Notes under the pieces: model-generated
What the model was told of the DNA's origin: nothing
The model's database searches: none
Seen by the model: only the letters and a program-made list of their open reading frames with translations
Assembly (NCBI GenBank): GCA_914767715.1
Contig: OU612074.1
Location: forward strand, 2,683,501 to 2,747,500
Direction of reading: 5' to 3'
Length of the DNA: 64,000 nt
Source of the DNA: Membranipora membranacea
Taxonomy: Eukaryota > Bryozoa > Gymnolaemata > Cheilostomatida > Membraniporidae
Part shown: positions 50,801-62,800 of the stretch, piece after piece
How the letters are laid out: each line of letters starts with the position of its first letter
How positions within the stretch are numbered: the first letter of the stretch is position 1
Made by a program: the position numbers and the translations under genes

Positions 50801-53800
50801 GGACAAAATCTGGGTCTAAAGTATTTGTAACGCATCCATGCTATCACCAAGCATAGCCACAGCCTAATACCTGTCCGGCTCTCAATAACAAGCTGATCCT
50901 ATGGGCAATGTGATAGAGATAAAGTTTCCTAGGAGTAGCAGGTGGCTCCGTTGGTTAGAGTGCGGTACTTTAGCATGCAAGTGTTGAAGGTCGTGGGTTA
51001 GAATCCCTCTGCAGTCTATCGACTACTGGGATTTGGTTCGGCCCCAGGTTTGCTCCGACCTGCCTGCAAACTGAGAGTGACCTGGCGCTGGCGTAGAAAT
51101 TGCAGCATTGCCCTTAAGGCAACAAATATTTCACCATGCATGCTTTGGGATGTGGCCTGTGATATGACCATCTGATTTTTTTAATTTTTGAATCAACCAA
51201 ACTACATCAACACAAAATAAAATAAAAATCAAGCCATTAATATATTGTAGCACACACATATATATTATATGTATATATCGAGCCCCTTGCCCATTCAGTT
51301 ATCAATTTGTTTCAGATTTGATTGACCAGAGAGGTGTAGAGCCATTACTGGACTTATATGATCACTTAGGCGGCTGGCCGATGGTTAACTCCACATGGGA
51401 TCCCAACTCATTCGACCTCATGTATACTCTGAGTGAGCTAAGGTTACTAAATAACAGATACCTGGTGGATATCTGGGTGTCAGCTGATGATCGAAACAGC
51501 ACCGTCAATATCGTGCAGGCAAGTTCTAATATTGAACGGAGTTTTCTCCCCTTGATAAGTACTTATATTTATCACATACATACTTTCTGAGTTTCTTTGT
51601 CCCCCTTGATAATTACTCACAGATATCACATACTGTCCGAGACAAGTCTATTTAGCTCTGAAATGTTTTTTGAGGTTTTTAAAAGTGGTTCTCAATGTAA
51701 ATGGTGTGCAGTGATATAATTAATAAACTACAAGACGTTATTGCCAGTTGAAAGTGCCATGTACTCTCTTTCTTAAAACAATAAATTATCAATAAAAAAT
51801 AGATGGGTCTCTGATCCATAGGGGTTGATCACAGGGTGCACTTCTTGTCTGGGAAACAGCTAGAATTTGTTTGATTATTATGACTATTCAATCACTTGTC
51901 ATGTGAGGTAAGAAATTGGGAGTTACCTTCCACTCTTACATGATTCCCAACAGCTTATGAAATATTATTAGACTTTGGATATCAGCAATCGGATTTCTCC
52001 ATACAGCAACAAGAAAGCCAACAATATAATGGCAAAAGTATAGCCAACAGTTAAATCGCAAGCGTAAGGTTGGATGCCCATGTAGTGTTCTAAATAGTCT
52101 GATTTTTACAACGTTTTACTTTATATCTAGCTCCTTCTCTGACCTTGGTCCATATATTTTGCAAGTATGGTTTCCCATCAGCAATTTATGATGTTTAGTT
52201 CTTCCAAAGATGATAAAAACAGGTCAAACACAAATTTATACGCGTAATGTTCACTTTTGAGCTGAAACATATTATCATACTTGATCCAGTTAAGTTTAGA
52301 GTTTAGAGCTTATTTTATTTACCATACCAGTATCGATCACACAAAACATGCAGATAGAATTGGATGGTCTATTAAACAAAACAGGTTATGCTCTCTACTG
52401 AATAAAGATATTTCTGTTGTTAGAAAATCTCATCAAAATTTGAAAAAAAAAGTCTTGTAATGTATCCTCTTGTAATGTAATGATATTTATTTCCAGTTGG
52501 ACCAGTTTGGACTTGGTATGGGTAACAGAGATTATTTCCTGGAGACTCAGTATGCTGAGAGAATGGCAGCTTACAAAACATTCATCACTGATACGGCTCT
52601 GTACCTGAATGGCACAGCCGCTACTGTCGAGCAGGATGTCAACGATCTCATAGAGTTTGAGATTTATTTAGCCAATGTGAGTGTTAGCTTAAGGTCTCAA
52701 GTTGTACCTTAGAATAAAAAAGGGGGGCAACAATTCCGCCAATGCTCTTATGCTACGTCTAACCTAGCTTTGTCACGCGGCTACTTTTTTGTTACCCTCA
52801 AAAACAAAGAAGAAGCAGCGTGATATATTGTAAAATTTTATTGGAATACTCAATACTGCCATTATAATTAAATTGATTATGATGATGGTATTCTAACTAA
52901 CTTGGTGCAGCATGACTGACAGTATATTATGTACTGTGTGCTTATGTATTATGTATTATGTACTATGTATTTGTGTATTAGGTGTTATGTATTATGTACT
53001 ATGTACTATGTACTATGTATTTGTATCATGTACTTATGTAATATGTACTTGTGTATTATGTACTTGTGTATTATGTACTTGTGTATTAGGTGTTATGTAT
53101 TATGTAAGTTGTAATTTGTACTTACGTATTGTGTATTATGTACTTATGTATTGTGTACTTTAGTTCTTATGTTTTATTTATTTGTAGATCACAGTACCTA
53201 AAGAGGAGAGAAGAGATGCTGTAGCTCTCTATCGTAGATATAAAGTATCTGAGCTTTATACAAACATATCTAGTGGGGTAAGTCTGAGAACAACACATTT
53301 ACACAAACATATCTAGTGGGGTAAGTCTGAGAACAACACATTTATTACGATTGGGATTATTAGCGAAAAATGTTTAGGCTACTATTTCAATAGTTTCAGA
53401 ACTTCTCTGATCTGACACAAAATTGATGTGTGTAAACATGGCACAATTGAAAGAATGAATGTTAAATGTTATCTCACAATGTCGTTCTGTTTTGTAACCT
53501 CCCCTCAACTCAACATTTCGCTCATGAAGCATTGAGAATTTGCAATCTCTCTCTACCATCCTCAGCGCTTTATAACGTTGTCATTTATGTTTTATATTCT
53601 ACAGTTTGATTGGCTGGTGTACTTGAATAAGATATTTGACTCAGTAGATTATGAGTTTACTAACGACACTGAAGTCGTAGTCTACTCACCAGTCTTCCTC
53701 AAAAAGGTCAGTACCTCTAAGTATTCTCTCTTATAATTTTTCCCTCTACAAACAGAACTCTATCATTCCATCAATTTTTATCAGAGACATTGAATATGAA

Positions 53801-56800
53801 GTCTATGTTCCACCACAATTAATTATTTAAGAACTTCATGAAGAATTTCATGCCACAGGTAACAGACACATGTAACCTAAATATAATTTTACGTCACGTC
53901 ATCAATCTTAAATGAGTTCTGTTCCCTTTTCTATCGCAATATTTTGAACAGCATTTAAGGATACAGAACACTCATGCCAACAAATTGCGAGCTATATTGA
54001 AGTTATGGTCAGCCAACGACTCCTAGCCAATGCGTTGGCTCTTATTGGTGGATGGGGAGAAGTCTACCAACCACTAACCAATCAGAGCCAACATATTGGC
54101 TAAACCACACCTACAGCTGTAGAGTATATTTCAATGTCAGTGATGTTGTTTTAGATACATCCATGTACACTTCACCCTTCTGATTTCCTTCAACATATTA
54201 ATAATGTACATTTTACAGATGGTAGAGAAGTTACAGACAACTCCAAACAGAGTGGTGGCTAATTATCTCCTCTGGAGAATCACAGCATACAGAATATCTA
54301 ACCTTCCTCAGTCAATGCAAGATATCGAGTCCAAGTTTAAAGAGGTAGAGAAACACACTGGTTTGTGATCTGTAAGGTCCAAGTTTAATTCCCAGCACCG
54401 GCAGTCATTCCTGATTTGGTTCTGGTGCGCCATTGATCCTGCCACGTCCTTGTAAAACGGGAGTAAAAACACTGTTGGTCCATTGGGTGTTTGCACACCC
54501 CACATACAGTAAAAATATCTGCATCATCGATAAAAATAGTAAACAGAATTCCGGCGGGCAAGGGTATAGGGATGTATGTACCTATGAAGACTGCTATTTA
54601 GATCAGGGAGTTTTGGGAATTTGTCCTAACTCCCTGATCTGATACACTATACCTACTGACAAGCCGCAGCTTTTTGCACGCGACTTACCAGTACAAACTT
54701 GATCCGGAAATACATTGACGCTCTCCTACAGTTATATATAAACTGTTAAGTTACTGCCTTCGACTAGAGCTGGTTTTTGACCATGTTTGATAAATATGGT
54801 CTGCAGTAGCAAAATATTTTGTTTTAAGAATGATTTAATATTGGTTACCACACTAGACACTACTACCCAGGAATAACCGTTAGTATCCTGCCTTGTGTAA
54901 GGATTTGTATGGATATATCTCACAAATTTATCAGAGACCCTAGCCAATATGTTGGCTCTGATGGTGCCAATCACAAATCATCAATCAGAGCCAATACATT
55001 GGCTACAGAGACCTTGAAAACAATTATCTTAGCAGGCTAACCCAGAAGCACTGATATGTGAATACTTGTCTTTTCCTCTATATCAGGTGTTTTACGGAAT
55101 CTCTGCGGAGCCTCCAAGATGGCAGAAGTGTATTAGTTATGTGAACTCATTCATCGGTTTTGCTGTCGGACGACTTTTCGTTAATGAATACTTCAACGAG
55201 GCATCTAAAGCTTCAGTGAGTCATTAGAGTCATTATCTTGACATATTAGAACTTTTAATTTTAATGTCTGGCCCAATTTAATGTTTTTTATCCAGATAAA
55301 AATAGAAAATGTTCCCCAACTCTTAAACTGAGCTGCATCTTGACCTTATGTAAATATATATAACAAAAGAGTCAAGACCTTTATCACCTCCTGATGAACT
55401 TCCCCTCTAAACGGCCAACCAAATGAAGCGATGATTGATTTCTCTAAACTTAATCTTATTCCACTCCATTTCAATATCAGTATCATAAGATTACGTACAG
55501 TCAGACTCAGTTTCCATTTATTATATGTTCTCTCATTATCTCCCCTCGTTTTATCATCTCACCAGGCACTAGAGATGATCGCCGGAGTGAGGAGCTCATT
55601 CGATGGATTACTGGAGACAGTAGAATGGATGGATGACGAAACGAGAGCTGTAGCTAAACAGAAGGTGTGAAGTGATAAACACTTATTAGGGATGGGGAAG
55701 TGACTTCCCCTGGCTAGGGCTGCCAAGTGATTGATGCCACATGATTCAAGGAATAGAATCCTTGGGGAGCACGATTTTTCCAGCACACAGGATATGCACA
55801 TACAGCTCATACATAAGTTGGAACACAAAACTAGTACTATATGAACTGCAAACTTTAACATAGATGATATTCTGTTGAGCCGCATATCTCAGTCTGTCAC
55901 CGACTCCATGCTCAACTCTTACCTTCTGGTTTTGACCTTGAATGTAGTGTTTGACATATTATTATTATTTATATACATATATATATATGTGTTATTATAT
56001 AATATTATACAAAGTATTTGGATATTTACAGTCAGCAGCCATATCAGAGAAGATCGGATACCCAGACTGGATTAATAATGACACGAGACTTAACGAGGAG
56101 TATAAAGGGGTAAGATATTATACTCTGAACTAAATCACACATCATCTGATCTAACTCATATTATATCAAGGTTGATCCATTTAGCCATAATTTGGAGTTG
56201 CTCCCCTTGAGCCTTAGGCCACAGTGGCTTCCTGGTAGAATGGGAGTGACCCAAAGTGCAAGCAAACTAGATTGAAAACTTTTACTTATTCTATTATTTT
56301 CAAATTGTGATATTAAAATTTAAGGTGTGCATCAGTCTCCTTGCGAATCTGGTTGACCTGTATTGTATTCAATATAAGGAAGATTAAGTCTTACCGAAGT
56401 ACAGGGGGTAACATAGATTCTTTAGAGGCACTGGCTTTGCGACAACTAGATTTCAATGGATTCTTTGTTTCCACCATACCTTTATTATACGACAGTATAT
56501 CCGTGGTTGACTTGCAATATCGAGGATACAATAAACATGACTGTAGAGGGAGGGGGGAAGATGGCTAGGACGCTATATTGATGGTAGTCTATATCACTCT
56601 GCTCATGTGCAAATTGTTAGGCAATAGGCATATGTTCGTATCTGCAGCATAGCACCTGAGATAATTCACATAGACTGAGTACCTAAATTGAGAACACTGT
56701 AGAAACCCACAAATTGGAGTTATTTGGGCTTCAATGGGACTCAGGTTTGGTATCTAATAACCTTGATCTCTGGGACTCTCCTTTCTTGATGGAAAGTAGC

Positions 56801-59800
56801 GCCGAAATTGCTGTGCTGCAGAGATAGACTGTGTAACAAGGCTGTCCTACAGACAGAATTGTAGGATGTAGGGTACTTTCGTCACTCATGATGACTACTT
56901 AATATCCTGTTATAGCTGGCAATGAATCCTGATCAGTATCTAGAGAATCATCTCAATGTATTGAGGTGGACAGTTAGAAAAATGGTGGCTAAAATTGAAA
57001 AGCCGACTGACAAGGAAAGGTACAACCAAATTTATCTACCCTTAGGAACCGTTTGATCACAAGCATCCGTTTTTACCCTGCTTATCTCCCTGCCTTGTTT
57101 TCGAGTGTTAGATGAGAGATTTTGGACTTGACTTGTGATATAAACTCAGTTAAGCCATTACCAGTTTACCTCGCACGAGTCCATTTTATGAAAATGAACC
57201 AACTACTTTTGATCTACCCTCTCCGATTTATTTGGACCTTTCTATCTGCATTCTTTCCAATATATTTTCTTTGCCCCCCTCATCAGCCTGTAGAATATCA
57301 TAACCATCTTTTGCTGCAATACTCATATTATATTTAATGTATCAAAATGCCCCCTTTACCCGACTAACAGCAAGCTGCTGATAAATTGGTAGTCATCTGA
57401 TTTTTATCATTGAGTAAATAACTCTCAATGACTGTCAAATCTAGAGTTTTGGTCTCACAAAATTCTATAATATCTCTACAGCATTTATTCAGTTAGTTGA
57501 TGTTACCTAAAATTGTAATAGCTTGTAAATTTAAAACCCAAGCTAAAATCTAACGAAAATAACCCCAATACCTGATGACCTGACCACCCTGTAAGATATG
57601 ATTTGAGTTATGTAAATCTATCAAAGTTTTATGAGAGTAGACAGCTTCTCAAGCTAAATATTTTAGAATAAAGTACTAAAGAAGTAGTAGTTATATCATA
57701 ACGCAGCTCTACTTCATGGATAAATATGATTTTGCAGATTGAATCTGATCCTGGCACCCAGTTTGAGAATTCATTAAATGTTGACCGTTTGGATGTGTAC
57801 TATAACTTAAAACAAGTGGGCAGTCTGATTGATCGAGAAAGGTAGGCGGCTGGTTTATAATGATGCTGCTTGATTAGACTATGTATGGGATTGTGGTGCC
57901 TGAGAGGTGTAGTTCGGTTATTTGCAGTTTAGTTTTAGTTTCCGTGAATGAATAGTGCTGCTTAGATCAGCTTTAGTTATTGAGTGGTCTAATTTTTTGG
58001 CCATTATTGCGTATCGTAGTAGTGCTTAAATTATCGTTGGCTAAAAGTAGATTTGTGTAAATCCTTCAAATGAAATTTGTTATTCTGGTAGATGAGAATA
58101 TGATTTGTGTAAAAATTTTGTGCCAAGTTCTCAAAGTTCATTCACATCACCATAAACAACATATACTTATTTGTAAACAGATTTGTAAAATAAAAACCAA
58201 GCCTAACCGTTGTTTCTGAAATGCTGACAACTCTTAGCAGCGGGCTTATAAAATAGAGAAATTTGCTTCCTGCCAATGCCTCACACTTCTAGGGTGATAT
58301 CTGTGATGATAGGATAACTAAAAAGCGTCATTGTAGATTGAAGCCGATCCGGACACATACTTTGAGAATGAACTAAATAACCTAGGTGTTAGCATGTGTA
58401 CCTATGTCCTAAAACGGATTGGCAATCCAGTTGAGACAGTTGTTATTGGGTTGCTGGTATTTGACCCTGTGGTTGCCGTAAAAAACAGGGATGGGGCGGT
58501 GCTGCTTGGTTTAGCCTCAGCTTCTTAGTCTATCTTTGGTCTACTCATAAACATATTTATTTTTCATGAGTATCCTAGGTTCTAAGTACTTCGTCTCCCA
58601 ATGTGCTAATTTTCATTGTTGAGTAAACCCCATAACAAAAATTATTATTAAGACTATGGTACACCCTAGGTCAATTTGCATTCAAATGGAATTCATACAT
58701 TATCTCCTGCCATAGAATTTTGCTCAGTTTCAAGTTTTTTTTTCACCTCCCCGGTGATATGTTAAGGACATCAAGGGAAAAGATAATCATTAGCTAGGTC
58801 CTGGCTTTCTAAGATATATCACTGTCTAGGCTCTACTTCATTTGCAACTCATCATGGACACATACGGACCCAGGGAACATGGACACATATGAGTGCATAT
58901 GTGTCCAGAGAACATGGACTCATCATGGACACATACGAGTGCCCTTATGATTTTTGGACGTTGCTTAGATTTATCCCCCCCCCGCTTTATTTCATCAGTT
59001 TCATATTATCATTTTTCATTGAACCTGGTATTACGGGGCTTCATATTATGTAGCTTAGTATTATGGATATTGCAGGTTTTGACTGAAGATAATAAGCATT
59101 TTGAGAATTATAATGTTAATTTGGAGTGGACTGTGAAAAAGGCAAACAAGCGGATTCATGAGCCTGTTGATAGGGAAAGGTATAACGCAGCGGCTAAAAT
59201 AAAACCACAGCTTAACAGCTAAACCTTACTGTGTGATTAATTAGCGCTCTCCACTCCTCTCCTCAAACACACACCTGCTTTGGTGATTGGGCTGTTTTAA
59301 GATTAATGTCAATATAGCCTGAATGGTGATCTGATTTGCTATATAAGGCTCTAGTAATGATTATGGTAATAATATGTCCTAAAATGAAGGGGCATTGATA
59401 AGGTCACTAAGCTGTGTTTCCTACCCAATCACACCACAGTCTGACCTTGGGAGCAGTGATGCTCTCAGTCTATGATTTTGCCTCTATTACCAATAGCTTC
59501 TTTATGCACCCTTGCTTTATGCTGCTTGCTACTTCCCATCCAGATTATCGGAAAGATTGATGGAGATAAATATTTTGAGAATTACCTTGTCGGAATCCGC
59601 CATTCAGCAATACAAAAGTTTGAAGATATAAATAAACCAATTGACAAGAACAAGTAAGTGAGACGGCCTTGACCTTTGCCTCTGTGAACTCTAAGCCTCC
59701 GGACAGACCATTTATTATTTATATAGCTTGGTTTATTGGGTTTATTCTTCCTGCTGCTTGTGGTTTTTGTATGAAATGTTTTGTTTCCGTTGCTCTGTGC

Positions 59801-62800
59801 ATCTGAGACCAAGATTCCACCCCTATTGTTTGATTTTCCTCAATATCCGCAATACCTAGTTAATATTGATACCTTTACTTCCCATGAATGATTATCGGTT
59901 GTGGGAAGGCTGTCTGTTATGTAGCTCTGTTGATGCAATCATTTGGAGAGATAAATTGAACTCAATGGTCCCTATACCAGTAGTGTCAACTGTCCCCTCC
60001 TGCAATGAAACAAATATATCTCACATGTATGTGGTTTGTGTGTGCTAGTACTACAAACCTACTATCTCCCAACATCATAATTTGTTTAGAAAACAGACGT
60101 AACTCAACCTTGATCAATCTTTGTCATTCAAAATTACCCATGATGCAATATTTATAATTGTAGGTGGTCAACTGTTCCAGCTATAGTTAACGCATTCTAT
60201 AGTTCCAGCAAAAATCAAATATGTAAGTTTCAACATATTAAAAAGTGTTTTGATATTTAAAGTTTTAAATGCAAATTTAGCCAGACTATTTACTCTGTAA
60301 AACTTTCTTTGCAAGTCCTGCTTGTTTATAAGTATGGTTATGTTCAAATAATCAATCATGGATAATGAAAGACATTGCTTCCCCTTATGAATATTTTCTA
60401 GAGCAGTTTGTTATATGTAGATGTGAGAATGCTATGATTTCCATCGCTAGAATTCGCGCAATGTCATGATTTATCTGCTATAACAAGTTATTCCGATCAT
60501 CATGTATTATTGAAATCACCTAGCCGTTTTGTATATTATAACATGTAAATGAACTTACTTTATGACAGCTTTCCCTGGAGGTGTATTACAGCCACCGTTC
60601 TGGTCAGCAGATAGACCTGAGTAAGTATCACTTACACTAGTCATATATTAGACTATTACATGAATATCTCTGATCGATAGAAAGGAAATGTGAATTGGTT
60701 CATGTAGCTTGAGTACCACCAGATGGAGCTCGGTGTTACAATCTGAGGATCATTTCTGAAATTGGGACGGGCACACATGAGGTACTCAGACTATATTGAC
60801 TCTTATTATCAGAGATACACAGACTAAATTGTGTAATATCAATGTCAGCATGAGAATCATACATCATATACTATCTCTTTATCGATGACATTGTGATATG
60901 ATGAGGTGTTATCCACCATGTTTAGTCTTGGCGTCATTTTGCTCAAGAGAAATCATCACAAATCCCTTTCTCTCTGTATCTCAAACTTATTCGGGGTTCC
61001 CAGGCGCTGCATTTCACAGTTTAACTTCTTGGAGTAGTTAATTTTTAATGAAAAATGAAAGTAAAATAATAAGTATTTGATAATTATTGTTGTAGATCTA
61101 TGAACTATGGTGGTATAGGAATGGTTATAGGTCATGAGATCACTCATGGGTTTGATGATCAAGGTATTTATAAACACTGTGTTCTAAACTTTATTCAGAC
61201 GATGAATGTTGGCCTCTTCTGACAAGTTTAGATACCTTTTTATGACTCTTGATTGGAACTGTGTTTATTTACGTTAAAGTTTATGTAATGCATATTTATT
61301 AGGCTTTTAAATCTTTTCATATTAGGGTGCTCTACACGGATACACATAAGAGAGCACTATAGAGCTCCTAATGTTTGTGGAATTACAGTTGTTTACATTC
61401 ATATATCAGTTCCATACAGATATAAGGTATATAGTTTTTTTTACTTTTCTCTTACTTATATTCTGATTCTCAGGCCGACAGTTTGATAAGGATGGTAATC
61501 TGGTCGAGTGGTGGAATCAGGATGTCACTGAGGCTTTCACAGATAAAGCTCAGTGTATCATTGACCAGTATGGTAACTATGTGATGCCACAAATTAACAG
61601 AACGGTATGTAGGGATATTCACATGTGATTTTACCTTGGCGAACGCAAATATATGAAAGTTGGTCTTGTGGGAAATGTGTGAATATGAGTTGTCCCATCT
61701 TTGATATTTAGAGGATAACTTCTTTTATATATTTAGGTTATGTGCAAAATTGGGGGTGTTGCATATAGAATGAGCGATGCCTTTAACAGCAAATTATCAC
61801 TATCACATCCCTCGAAATCATCCCTAAGTCGGTCTTTCAATTAGATAAAATAATTCCCAAATCGCTCACACATTGATGTAAGTGAGTGAGCGATTTGTTA
61901 GTGAGTCCTGCATCGGATAGCGATTTTGGTTATTTTTATTTTAAAGACCCCTGGTTGGTGTAACTTGATGAGAGCAATGATACTTTAACATATGTCAAAG
62001 AACCAATCAATGGTATATGAGGGTTGACTTATCTAGAACAACTGGCTACATGAGAACATTAGCAATGTGTATCATCCATTGAGAAATCAGTGCAATGGTT
62101 TTACTTTGTTTAACTTTTATTAGTTGAATGGAGTGAACACACAGGGAGAAAACATCGCTGATAATGGAGGTATAAAACAAGCCTTCAATGCTTATAAGGC
62201 TTATGAAGAGAAACACGGGCCTGGTCAACGACTCCCTGGCTTAGAAACCTTCAACTCTAAAAAACTCTTCTTCATGGCATTTGGCCAGGTGAGTTTTTCA
62301 CACAAGCTGGAATCGGTTAAAATGATTGGGAGAAAGTAATGACCGATAAAAATGACAAACAAGACACCCAATATTTCCAATCTACAAATCCACAAAATTG
62401 TGTCACGTAGAAACAGGAGTGATTCTCAAGCTCCAAAGGACCTGACAGCGTGACACATGGAGAAATGGTTACTGAAAATGATGCTAAATTTGTTGTGAAT
62501 TCATAAACATATGAAGATAATGATGCCTCGAAAACTAAATTCTCACTTCACTGTTTAGATCAATGGATGCATGAAAAAGTCTGCTGGCACGAAATATCGT
62601 TAAAGAATTTTTTTGTTAGTCGGTGTGCAACTTTTTTTCTCAAACATCCTCCATTATTGATTACTACTGACTTCTTCTGGTGAATATGTAATCATTCATC
62701 CAGACCTCCACCACTGGGCACTGCTACTGGGATGGATTCAAATTTACTCTTTACTCAGATGGTATGATTTCTCATTACAGATATGGTGCAGTGCTTACAA

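Noticed and set aside
52912-53163. Tyr/Val/Cys-rich open frames
   Set aside because: Produced by the TGTATTATGTACT low-complexity repeat.
59866-59965. Possible sixth cassette relic after exon E
   Set aside because: ACTTCCCAT and GATTATCGG match the acceptor side of exon E, but similarity ends after about 20 bases and there is no FEN block or donor.
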